A stretch of 64,000 nucleotides of DNA from Dactylosporangium vinaceum (GTDB lineage: Bacteria > Actinomycetota > Actinomycetes > Mycobacteriales > Micromonosporaceae), in contig NZ_CP061913.1 in NCBI RefSeq assembly GCF_019904175.1, forward strand, positions 4,526,001 to 4,590,000, in the 5' to 3' direction. Of this stretch, positions 1 through 7,661 are shown piece after piece. Position 1 is the stretch's first letter. Each line of letters begins with the position of its first letter. Both the position numbers and the translations under genes were made by a program. The notes beneath the pieces are model-generated. The model did not search any database, was not told the origin of the DNA, and was given only the letters and a program-made list of their open reading frames with translations.

Positions 1-2
1 GG

Positions 3-206
3 TCAGAGCGCGCGGACGTTCGCCGCTTGCGGGCCCTTCGGCCCCTGGGTGATGTCGAACTCGACGCGCTGGTTTTCCTCGAGGTTGCGGAAGCCGCTCG
101 TCGCGATCGCTGAATAATGGGCGAAGACGTCGTCCCCGCCGCCGTCCTGGCTGATGAAGCCGAAGCCCTTTTCGCCATTGAACCATTTCACGGTACCGGA
201 AGCCAT
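3..206 (-). CDS. Cold-shock protein, CspA family
   Basis: A 67-residue single cold-shock domain protein that binds single-stranded RNA and DNA and acts as a cytoplasmic RNA chaperone. It opens MASGTVKWFN and carries both nucleic-acid motifs, RNP1 (KGFGFI) and RNP2 (VFAHYSA). Length is normal for a CspA homologue. The reading frame is open further upstream, but this ATG has AGGAG five bases ahead (212-216) and matches the conserved family start, so I use it. The upstream region contains a hairpin-forming repeat at 302-337, which may belong to the leader. It lies downstream of the nitroreductase on the same strand, but 368 bases separate them, so it probably has its own promoter. Confidence 0.95.
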   Translation of the reverse strand: MASGTVKWFNGEKGFGFISQDGGGDDVFAHYSAIATSGFRNLEENQRVEFDITQGPKGPQAANVRAL

Positions 207-574
207 GTCTGCTCCTGCGCTGGTTGGTATGAGACCGCACCATGCGGGCTCTCGCGCCGCCGCGTCGATCATCCGCGTCGGAAACGACACGACATACGAA
301 AAGCGCCTGTATGGGTTTCAGATACCCACCAGGCGCTGGAAACGTCTACGGAAATCAAAACTGCAACGGGATTACCGTAACACACGATGGGGCGGATGGT
401 CGGATTTGCCGGAGTCTGCCGGCGTTGCTGTCGCGGGGCGGTGTGTGCGCCGGGTGGCCGAGCCGGGTGCAGGCACGAGGTGTCGCGGCTGCCCGTGAAA
501 CGGCACGGTTGCCGGGCACGGCGAGGGAGGCGACTGCTCCGCCGCCGCGGCGAGGGCCCGGCGAGCCGAGTACG
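207..574. other. Intergenic region with hairpin upstream of the cold-shock gene
   Basis: No convincing gene. The part from about 280 to 385 is richer in A+T than its surroundings and is the probable promoter and leader of the cold-shock gene. Positions 302-309 and 330-337 form an 8-bp perfect inverted repeat (AGCGCCTG / CAGGCGCT), with a second short GGGT/ACCC pairing inside. On the minus strand GGGTAT occurs at 327-322 and resembles a SigB-type -10, but I find no well-spaced -35. Confidence 0.5.
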
Positions 575-1531
575 TCAGCGCCGGTCGATGACCTGGGGCA
601 TCGGTGCGCGGCGCGGGCTGGACGGCGGTGTGGTGGCGCGGCCGAGGCGCAGCAGCAGGTACGGGTAGCCGACGCAGCCGATCATCACCTGGATTGCTTG
701 TCGTGTGGCGACGACCTCGACGGCCGCACTGAGGGGCAGGAGGGAGACGCCGGCGGCGGTCGCGGTGAGCCAGGCGGCGGACAGCGCCTCGCCCGCGCGC
801 AGCCAGTCTTCCGGCTCGTCGGTGTGGCCGTACAGCACCGCGAATGTCGCGCTGCTGCCGACGAGGGACGCCGGGGCGGTGCCGATCGTGCGGTCGTCCG
901 ACCCGGAGGGTGCGGGCGCACCGCCGGAGGCGGCTCGGGCCAGGTCGAGCACTTCGTCCGGGTAGAGCACGTGCAGTGACGTCTCCTCGGCCCGCACCGC
1001 GGAGGTGATGGCCTTGAGCTGCGCGGCCGTGATCGGCGTGCCGGTGACCGGCGTGCGGTCGGTGCGGCGCAGCGGGACGCTGTCGACGAGCGGTGCCGGT
1101 GCCTGCTCGGTAAGCGTGCGCTCCTCGAGGCGCAGCGACGCGAGGCGGTCCGGGTCGGCGGGGTCCGGGCGGCGGTTCATCGTGAGGCGCCAGCCCGCCG
1201 CGGCCAAGGCGATCCGGGCGTGATGCAGGGCCGCACCGCAGCTGATGATGGCCAGGCGGCCGTCGACGTCGACGTCGTCGTCCATGCTGCCGCGCTCGAG
1301 GTACAGGGCCAGGGTGTTGCCGGTGAGCCGCCACCGCCACGGCTGGCTGTCGAGGATGGAGGGCGCGAACCCGGCAGTGTCGGCCGCGGTCCGCAGCGCG
1401 TGGGCGATGGCCTGGACGCCGATCGGATGGATCGTCGCTCCGGGCGACGCCGTGGCGGGCGGCTTCACGTTCGCCGGGCCCGTCGCGTCTTGCCGGCGAT
1501 CGGGCCTGGGCTTGAACTGCATGACCTGCAT
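575..1531 (-). CDS. Acg-family FMN-binding nitroreductase-like protein
   Basis: A 318-residue member of the nitroreductase fold, most like the actinobacterial Acg group (Mycobacterium Rv2032/Acg). Near the N-terminus is APSILDSQPWRW, the family's usual 'AP S x x N x QPWRW' FMN-region signature with Asp in place of Asn. Further on are HHARIALAAAGW and a C-terminal GYP segment typical of the fold. Acg proteins are FMN binders linked to redox and dormancy stress, and some lack catalytic nitroreductase activity; the substrate here is unknown. The ATG at 1531 has GGAGG about nine bases upstream and is preferred to the longer open frame. Another ATG lies three codons later. Confidence 0.8.
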   Translation of the reverse strand: MQVMQFKPRPDRRQDATGPANVKPPATASPGATIHPIGVQAIAHALRTAADTAGFAPSILDSQPWRWRLTGNTLALYLERGSMDDDVDVDGRLAIISCGAALHHARIALAAAGWRLTMNRRPDPADPDRLASLRLEERTLTEQAPAPLVDSVPLRRTDRTPVTGTPITAAQLKAITSAVRAEETSLHVLYPDEVLDLARAASGGAPAPSGSDDRTIGTAPASLVGSSATFAVLYGHTDEPEDWLRAGEALSAAWLTATAAGVSLLPLSAAVEVVATRQAIQVMIGCVGYPYLLLRLGRATTPPSSPRRAPMPQVIDRR

Positions 1532-2164
1532 TGGGCAGAAACCTCCGAACCAGCGCCGCGGAAGCGGCGGGTGCAGGCGAGAAGGAGTAGTCGCCCCGGC
1601 CACGTGCGGCCGCATCACCACGGGCCGCGAGGTCAGCCTACGCCAGCCTGCGCACACGTCCTATGACGGCCGTCGCTTGCCGGCCGGGCGCCGGCGGCGG
1701 CGGAGCGCGGAACGCGACAGGTCGGCGGGTAGTCATTGGCCGGATCGGTCGCGGCCGTGAATGTCCACTGTGTACGGACGGCTGGTGCGTTGACCGGCGA
1801 CGGGATGCGCCACGGTGCCGAACCTCTGGCTGCTGTACCGCATCCGCCCGGGACCGATCTGCCGATGGATGAGCTCGCCGCAGGGGCCCGGGCGCGCACC
1901 TCGCGCCGTCCAGCGGGCGCCGGACCGGTCCGCGCTGACCCGCTCGGGCACGTGCTACGGTGAGTAGCGTTGACCCGCCTCGATCGATGCTCAGGGTTGA
2001 CGGCGGCGAATCGTCGTCCCGATGGTGTTCGCCCCGAGTGACCTGCGCCGGAAAGCCTCTGCGCTCGCCGGTCGGCGCCGCACCCGCCATGCAAGGTGGG
2101 TCATGCCAGAAATGTCTCGTCACCGCTGCGTCATTGCCGATCTCCGCCGCGTCCGGTGTGCCGC
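1532..2164. other. Gene-poor stretch between nitroreductase and glycosyltransferase genes
   Basis: About 630 bases with open frames on both strands, but none has a recognisable domain, a good start signal or a convincing protein composition; they look like chance frames in G+C-rich DNA. The stretch holds the divergent promoters for the nitroreductase (minus) and glycosyltransferase (plus) genes. I could not define either promoter. Confidence 0.4.
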
Positions 2165-3292
2165 ATGACGTCCTATGGATTTCTCAGCACCTACCCACCG
2201 ACGCAGTGCGGGCTGGCGACGTTCACCGCATCGCTGCTGCGGGCGCTCACGTCCTCGGCAGGCGGCGACCATGCGGGGGTGGTGCGCCTGGTTGAGGCCA
2301 CCGCGCACGCGAGCCGCCCTGAGGTCGTCGGGACCCTCCGGGTCAACGACCCGGGAGCCGAGGGGCCCGCGGCCGCGCTGCTCGATCGCCACGACGTCGT
2401 GATAGTCCAGCATGAGTACGGCATCTTCGGCGGCCTCGACGGCGAGGACCTGCTGCCGCTGCTGCGACGGCTCCGCGCCCCGGTGATCGTCGTGCTGCAT
2501 ACCGTGCTCGAACGGCCCACCGTGCACCAGCGGGAGGTCCTGGAGCAGGTCGTCGCCCTGGCCGGCGCGGCCGTGACCATGAGCGAGACCGCTCGCGCGC
2601 GGCTGGTCCTGCGGTACGGGGTCGACCCGGGCAAGGTCACGGTCATCCCCCACGGCGCACCCGACCGGCCGCCGCTGCGGCTGCTCAACACCAACGGCGA
2701 GCCCACGATCCTGACCTGGGGACTGCTGGGCCCGGGCAAGGGCATCGAGTGGGCGATCGGCGGCCTGCGGCTGGTACGCCACCTGGCGCCCCGGCCCCGC
2801 TACGTCATCGCCGGGCAGACCCACCCCAAGGTGCTCACCGAGCAGGGCGAGGCCTACCGCCTCATGCTGTACGCCCGCATCCGCGCGCTGGGCCTCGGCG
2901 GCCTCGTCAGCTTCGAACGCACCTACCTCGATCAGGCCAACCTCGACCGGCTGATCGGGCGCGCCGACATCGTGCTGCTGCCGTACGACTCCCCGGACCA
3001 GGCGGCCTCGGGCGTGCTGGTCGAGGCGCTGGCGGCGCACAAACCCGTCATCGCCACCGCGTTCTCCCACGCGCAGGAACTGCTCAGCGACGGCGCGGGC
3101 CTGCTCGTGCCGCACCGCGACCCGGCGGCGATCGGCGCCGCGCTCAAGCGCGTGCTCACCGAGCCCGATCTGGTCGCCGACATGTACGACAAGAGCCGCC
3201 GGATCGCGCAAGGTATGCGATGGAGCGCCGTCGCCGCCAGCTACCGCACCCTGGCCGCGACACTGCTGAGCCGCACGCCGGTCCGGCTGTGA
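2165..3292 (+). CDS. Glycosyltransferase family 4 (GT-B) protein
   Basis: A 375-residue retaining GT4-type glycosyltransferase. It begins MTSYGFLSTYPPTQCG, the 'YPP.QCGIATFT' opening seen in a subgroup of actinobacterial GT4 enzymes. The C-terminal Rossmann half has SPDQAASGVLVEALAAHKPV, corresponding to the family's nucleotide-sugar-binding E-x7-E region, followed by LLVPHRDP. These enzymes transfer a sugar from an NDP-sugar donor to a glycan or lipid acceptor in the cytoplasm; the acceptor cannot be told from sequence. I place the start at the ATG opening the conserved motif, although the frame is open further upstream and the ribosome-binding site is weak. The neighbours give no pathway context. 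Confidence 0.85.
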   Translation: MTSYGFLSTYPPTQCGLATFTASLLRALTSSAGGDHAGVVRLVEATAHASRPEVVGTLRVNDPGAEGPAAALLDRHDVVIVQHEYGIFGGLDGEDLLPLLRRLRAPVIVVLHTVLERPTVHQREVLEQVVALAGAAVTMSETARARLVLRYGVDPGKVTVIPHGAPDRPPLRLLNTNGEPTILTWGLLGPGKGIEWAIGGLRLVRHLAPRPRYVIAGQTHPKVLTEQGEAYRLMLYARIRALGLGGLVSFERTYLDQANLDRLIGRADIVLLPYDSPDQAASGVLVEALAAHKPVIATAFSHAQELLSDGAGLLVPHRDPAAIGAALKRVLTEPDLVADMYDKSRRIAQGMRWSAVAASYRTLAATLLSRTPVRL

Positions 3293-3428
3293 CCGCGGCG
3301 GCCCCGGTGCGCCGATCCCCGCGAGCCGTACGACATTGAGCGGTGCGAACGAGACGCCTCGAGCGCCGTTCGTACGTCTCCCCGCCGTGCTGCTCCAACG
3401 TGCGCCTGCTGCCGGAGAGAAGGTCCGC

Positions 3429-3791
3429 ATGGCCGACGTCGACCCCGACACCAACGGACGCCGCGAAACGCGGCTGGAGTTGCGCACGATGTGCCCGGCG
3501 CCCGCGGCGTCGCTCGACGGTGCGTGGTGGCCGCGCAGCCGCGACAGCATCGGCGAGCTCGTCGCGCTCATCGACGCGCTGGACGCCCGGCAGGCGCCGG
3601 TCAGGCTGCTGATGCTCAATCCCGACGACTGGCGCGGCCATCCGCACCGGATCGAGGTGGCCGATCGAAGTGTCAGGATCGCCTGGGTTGCGATGCTCGA
3701 CCGGTCCGTCGTGATCGGCGCGACCGCTGGTGGTCTGCGGATCGATCTGCAACTGATGGTGCCGGCCGCCGGTGGTGTGGCCGGGCGGTGA
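3429..3791 (+). CDS. DUF5994 family protein
   Basis: A 120-residue protein matching the actinobacterial DUF5994 pattern: an N-terminal RLEL segment, then the signature DGAWWPRSRD followed by ELVALIDAL, a mid-domain that starts LNPDDW, and a C-terminal strand-rich part. No biochemical role is known for the family. The ATG at 3429 follows GGAGA at a sensible distance, which decides it over the longer frame from 3336. It lies 137 bases downstream of the glycosyltransferase on the same strand and may or may not be co-transcribed. Confidence 0.75.
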   Translation: MADVDPDTNGRRETRLELRTMCPAPAASLDGAWWPRSRDSIGELVALIDALDARQAPVRLLMLNPDDWRGHPHRIEVADRSVRIAWVAMLDRSVVIGATAGGLRIDLQLMVPAAGGVAGR

Positions 3792-3848
3792 TCCGGTCGT
3801 CCGCTGAGCCCGGACGCCCGAGCGACGCGGCCCCGATCGGCGATCGGC

Positions 3849-4058
3849 TCAGCGCTGGACGCCGTTCGTGCCCGGGCGTTGCACCGTCGTCAGCCGCAGG
3901 CTGCCGGGCATCTCCTCGATCTCGAAGCGCTCGCCCTGGCCGTTGTCGGGCAGCATGGCGTCGTACAGCTCACTGTTGCTGATCTCGATCGTGCCGCCGG
4001 CGCGGTTGATCAGCACGCTGAGCACGGCCCGGAGATTGACGTCACTGAGATACTGCAC
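3849..4058 (-). CDS. Small conserved-looking hypothetical protein
   Basis: A 69-residue protein beginning MQYLSDVNLRAVLSVL, with balanced composition and no long Arg/Pro runs, unlike the chance frames around it. It looks like a compact alpha/beta domain (helix, then GGTIEISN, then an acidic FEIEEMPGSLRL strand pair). I recognise no family and propose no function. It is convergent with the DUF5994 gene. The ribosome-binding site is weak. Confidence 0.55.
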   Translation of the reverse strand: MQYLSDVNLRAVLSVLINRAGGTIEISNSELYDAMLPDNGQGERFEIEEMPGSLRLTTVQRPGTNGVQR

Positions 4059-4886
4059 GCACGACCGCCTCAGCCGAATTGATTCGATGCCGGGCGGTAC
4101 GCGATGTGCCGTCCTTCGCAGATGGTACTCCCGATCGGGTCATGTGCCTGAATCGATCGTGTGGCTCCTCGCGCTCGGCCGCGCGCCGGCTCGGTGGGCT
4201 CGCCGGACGCCGGCAGCCTGGCTCTCGGTATGCGCGACGGCTGCGGATGGACCGGCCGCGCCGACCCGTGGCGACGACCACGACTGCCCCGTCCATCGCC
4301 CGGTCCGGCCAAGCCGCTCCAGAAAATCTGTGCCGAGGAGACTAGACATGCTCGCCGAGGTCGGCTATCTTTTTGGGTGTAGACAGAAGACGGTATGGAA
4401 GACGCCGACGTGCCGCCCCGACAGTGGGTGGCGAGCTGAGCCAGCGCATCACGGCTCGCTCGGATTGGTACGACGAAGTGTTCGACCCCGGATGTTCGAT
4501 GTCCGGGTTGCAGATGGGTGAGCCAGGTATTTCGTTGGTGGCTTCGCTCAAGCAGGGATCGACCTGCCGGTGGGCCGGGAACATAGCCGGCTCTGTGGTA
4601 TCGGCAGGCGGGCAAGACCAGCAACATCACGAATTGAAGCAGAGGAAAGGGAGGGCTCGACACCGTTGGATCGCCCGCGCCAGCCGCAATACAAGCTGGG
4701 CGGACACCGTAGTTTCCCTCGAACGAGAGGTGGTCTCCGGTCACGATTATGCGATCCTCGCCCTCGGCGCTGTCTGTGGCGCTCGAGGCGGATACGACAA
4801 ACCGGCATTTGCGCCGGTAGATGGTGTAAGACCCATAACCCTTGGGCCCCGGCGCATTGCGCCGGGGCCCTCGACGCGGAGGCGCC
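4059..4886. other. Gene-poor stretch of visibly lower G+C, upstream of a merR gene
   Basis: About 830 bases in which no frame gives a believable protein on either strand. Parts, for example around 4360-4400 and 4720-4840, are clearly less G+C-rich than the rest of the window and lack the third-position G/C bias of the surrounding genes. It ends in two hairpins, a 6-bp stem at 4801-4818 and a 12-bp stem at 4844-4870. It could be decayed coding DNA, acquired DNA or a long regulatory region. Confidence 0.4.
4844..4870 (+). terminator. Perfect 12-bp hairpin just upstream of the merR-like gene
   Basis: GGGCCCCGGCGC (4844-4855), loop ATT, then the exact complement GCGCCGGGGCCC (4859-4870). The stem is very stable and ends eight bases before the GGAGGC ribosome-binding site of the MerR-like gene. 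There is no U-tract after it and no clear gene before it. It could be a terminator of an upstream transcript, an attenuator in the merR leader, or a DNA-binding palindrome; its position favours a regulatory role. Confidence 0.5.
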
Positions 4887-5192
4887 ATGGCCCAACCCGA
4901 TGACATGTTCGGTGACGAGAACTACCCCGCCTACACGATGGGCCGGGCCGCCGAGATCGTCGGCACGTCGCAGGACTTCCTGCGCCGCCTCGACGAACTG
5001 AAACTCATCACCCCGCAACGCTCGGCCGGCGGCCACCGCCGGTACTCCCGCTACCAGCTGCGTCTCGCCGCGCGCGCCCGGGAGATGGTCGACCAGGGCA
5101 CCGCTGTGGAGGCGGCCTGCCGGATCATCATCCTGGAAGACCAGCTCGAGGAAGCCCTGCGGATCAACGCCGAACGCAAGCAAGCCAGCTGA
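4887..5192 (+). CDS. Short MerR-family (HspR-like) transcriptional regulator
   Basis: A 101-residue protein with a MerR winged helix-turn-helix: YTMGRAAEIVGTSQDFLRRLDE, then the wing ITPQRSAGGHRRYSRYQL, then a dimerisation helix with QLEEALRINAER. It lacks the ligand-binding C-terminal domain of classical MerR proteins, so it is of the short type common in Streptomyces and Actinoplanes. It should bind a palindromic operator as a dimer. The ATG at 4887 follows GGAGGC at the proper distance. The strong hairpin at 4844-4870 sits in its leader and may take part in its regulation. Confidence 0.85.
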   Translation: MAQPDDMFGDENYPAYTMGRAAEIVGTSQDFLRRLDELKLITPQRSAGGHRRYSRYQLRLAARAREMVDQGTAVEAACRIIILEDQLEEALRINAERKQAS

Positions 5193-5390
5193 CCACACCA
5201 GTGAGGGCGACCGGAGCCACAGCCGGGCGCCCGCCGGTGTACCACCGCCGCTCAGTCGCCCCCCGCATCCTGCGGGTCGAGGAGTTCGGCGACTGCGGGA
5301 CGCTCGCGCCGCCATCCTGGAGCACAGCGCGGCGTCCGAAGACGTCAACCCTCACGCCCCTGCCTGCCTCGGGCATCGACCGTATTGCCT

Positions 5391-5415
5391 GAATCGCGAG
5401 GATAAATCCGGGTAC
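5391..5415 (+). promoter_or_regulatory. SigB-like promoter candidate for the histidine kinase gene
   Basis: GAAT (5391-5394), 15 bases, then GGGTAC (5410-5415) fits the actinobacterial stress sigma (SigB-type) consensus GNNT-N14-16-GGGTAY. It ends 24 bases before the GTG start of the kinase. Seen directly; promoter activity is inferred. Confidence 0.5.
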
Positions 5416-5439
5416 TGTCCGGTTCAGGAGGTGGGGCTG

Positions 5440-7569
5440 GTGTCCAGCGCCGACGACCGCGAGAACGGCAAGACGACGGCACTGCCGGGACTGGCGGGGC
5501 CGCTGGTGCGCGGAATGCCGATCCACGAGCTGGAGCTGGCGCCGGGCGCATTGTGCCGGACCGCGGCGAACAAGCTCGCCGCAGTGACCGCCCGGGCCGC
5601 CAACGCCCCCACCGGCCTGATCCACCTGGCGCACGCGGGCCGGCTGTGGATCGCGGGCGGGTCGGGACTGCCGGGCGGGTGGGAGGCGATGGGCCCGGCC
5701 TCGGCGCGCTCGACGCTGGCCGGGTGGGTGATCGAGCAGGGCGTTCCAATGATCGTCACCGACGTCCTGACGGATCGGCGGGTGCCGGCAGACGCGCCGA
5801 TGCGCGGGGCCGGCTTCCGAGCCTATGCCGGATTCCCGATCCATGACCGCAACGACGCCATCGTCGGTGTCTGCGCGGTGCTCGACCTGCGGTCACGGGA
5901 CTGGACGGTGGGGGAGCTGGCCGGCGTGGACGAGGGGGCCCAGGCGTGCACCGCATTCGCCGAGCAGCAGCAGGCCAGCGCCGAAGCGGACCGGCAGCGG
6001 CGGTTCCTCGACGCGCTGCTGGACAGCCTGCGCACCGGCGTCGCGGCCTGCGATCCCGACGGCCGGCCGGTGTTCACCAACGCGGCGATGCGGGCCATCG
6101 CCGACGAGCTGCCCGCCGATGCCGACCTCGAGACCTGGCTGGACCGGGTCCCGCTCGCCGACAGCAACGGCATCCCGGTGACGGCCGACGCGGCGCCGCT
6201 GGTGCGGGCGCTGCGCGGTGAACGCATCCGCGACGCCGAACTGCGCCTGCGCGGCCCCGCTGACCGTCCGGTCATCATGCTCGCTGACGCGCAGCCGATC
6301 ACCGGCCTCGGCGGAGAACCGCTCGGCGCGGTACTGACGCTGCGCGACGTGACCGAGCAGCGCCGGGCCGAGCGGTTCGCCCGAGCCGAGCAGACCGTCG
6401 CCGCGGTCCTCGCCGGGGCCCAGCACATCCACGACGCCGCGCCGGCCGTGGTCCAGGCGGTCGCCGAGGCGCTGGGCTCGCCCCACGCGGAACTGTGGCT
6501 GGTCGAGCGGGACGTGCTGGTGCCCGTCGCCCGGCACAGCACCGGCCCTGACCCGGCCCCGCCCAGGCCGCAGCGGCTACAACCCGGGCAGGGCCTCGCC
6601 GGTCGGGCCTGGCAGACGCGCACCCCGCAGTGGATGCACGAGCGGCCCGACACCACGCAGGCAGCACAGCCGGCCGGCCGCCGCGACGCCGCGCTCGCCG
6701 TGCCGATCTGCTCCGGCGAGCAGGTCCACGCCGTCCTGACGCTGTTCACCGACACCCTCGACGACCCCGAAGAGCAGCTCGTCGCCCTGCTGTCGGGCAT
6801 CGCCGCCCACCTCGGGCAGTTCCTGGAGCGCCGCCGCGCCGACGAACTCGCCCTGGCGCTGACGCGGACCAAGGACGAGTACCTCGCCCTCGTCGGCCAC
6901 GACCTGCGCACACCGATCACCTCGATGATCTCCTGCATCGAGCTGCTGCGGGACCTCGACCCGCAGACGCTCGCCGCGGAAAGCGCGCAACTGCTCGACG
7001 TCGCGGCACGCAACAGCGAAATGGTTCGGCACATCGTCGACGAACTGCTCGACCTCGCCGCCCTCGACAGCGGCCACGCCGTCCTGGCCCGCGAACCGCT
7101 CGACCTGTCGGCCGTGGTGCACGCCGCCGCGGAAGCGGCCCAACCAGCCGCCGCAGCCGCCGGCGTCGTCCTGCACCTGGCTGTCGAACCCTGCGTCGTC
7201 CTCGACGGTGATGCACCGCGGCTGAGGCAGGTCGTCACGCACCTGCTCGACAACGCCATCCGCCACAGCATCGACGGCGGCCACATCACCGTCACCCTGG
7301 CCCGCACCGGCAACGACACCACCCAACTCACCGTCACCGACACCGGCCTCGGCGTCCCACCAGAGGAACACGGCGAACTGTTCACCCGCTTCTACCGCTC
7401 CACCCGCACCCGCGACCACCGCATCCCCGGCGCCGGGCTCGGCCTGGCCATCAGCCGCGCCATCATCCACCGCCACCACGGCGACATCCGCATGATCCCG
7501 ACCGACGGCCCCGGCACGCGCATCGCTGTACGACTCCCGGCCCAGCCCGAAGCACGCCAGCTGCAGTAG
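5440..7569 (+). CDS. GAF-PAS-GAF sensor histidine kinase
   Basis: A 709-residue cytoplasmic sensor kinase with no membrane segment. Order: GAF domain (about 30-175), PAS-like domain (about 185-305), second GAF (about 320-460), then a kinase core. The phosphoacceptor motif is VGHDLRTPITS with His near residue 487. The ATPase domain has N-box LLDNAIRHS, G1 DTGLGV, F-box FTRFYRS and G2 GAGLGLAIS, all intact. It probably senses a soluble ligand or redox state and phosphorylates a response regulator that is not adjacent. A GTG at 5431 also opens the frame, but AGGAGGTGG overlaps it and fits better as the ribosome-binding site for the GTG at 5440. A SigB-like promoter lies just upstream. Confidence 0.9.
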   Translation: MSSADDRENGKTTALPGLAGPLVRGMPIHELELAPGALCRTAANKLAAVTARAANAPTGLIHLAHAGRLWIAGGSGLPGGWEAMGPASARSTLAGWVIEQGVPMIVTDVLTDRRVPADAPMRGAGFRAYAGFPIHDRNDAIVGVCAVLDLRSRDWTVGELAGVDEGAQACTAFAEQQQASAEADRQRRFLDALLDSLRTGVAACDPDGRPVFTNAAMRAIADELPADADLETWLDRVPLADSNGIPVTADAAPLVRALRGERIRDAELRLRGPADRPVIMLADAQPITGLGGEPLGAVLTLRDVTEQRRAERFARAEQTVAAVLAGAQHIHDAAPAVVQAVAEALGSPHAELWLVERDVLVPVARHSTGPDPAPPRPQRLQPGQGLAGRAWQTRTPQWMHERPDTTQAAQPAGRRDAALAVPICSGEQVHAVLTLFTDTLDDPEEQLVALLSGIAAHLGQFLERRRADELALALTRTKDEYLALVGHDLRTPITSMISCIELLRDLDPQTLAAESAQLLDVAARNSEMVRHIVDELLDLAALDSGHAVLAREPLDLSAVVHAAAEAAQPAAAAAGVVLHLAVEPCVVLDGDAPRLRQVVTHLLDNAIRHSIDGGHITVTLARTGNDTTQLTVTDTGLGVPPEEHGELFTRFYRSTRTRDHRIPGAGLGLAISRAIIHRHHGDIRMIPTDGPGTRIAVRLPAQPEARQLQ

Positions 7570-7661
7570 CCAGGGCGGGCCGGTGGGCCGGTCCATTCCG
7601 ACAAGGCGGTGCAGCGCCGCGGCCTGCGACTTGCCGGTCGACGCGGAGAAGTCCTCAGCGA

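Noticed and set aside
4373..4903. A 176-codon frame upstream of the merR-like gene
   Set aside because: It runs into the merR gene in another frame, passes through the strong hairpin, has no domain, and the merR gene has the better start signal.
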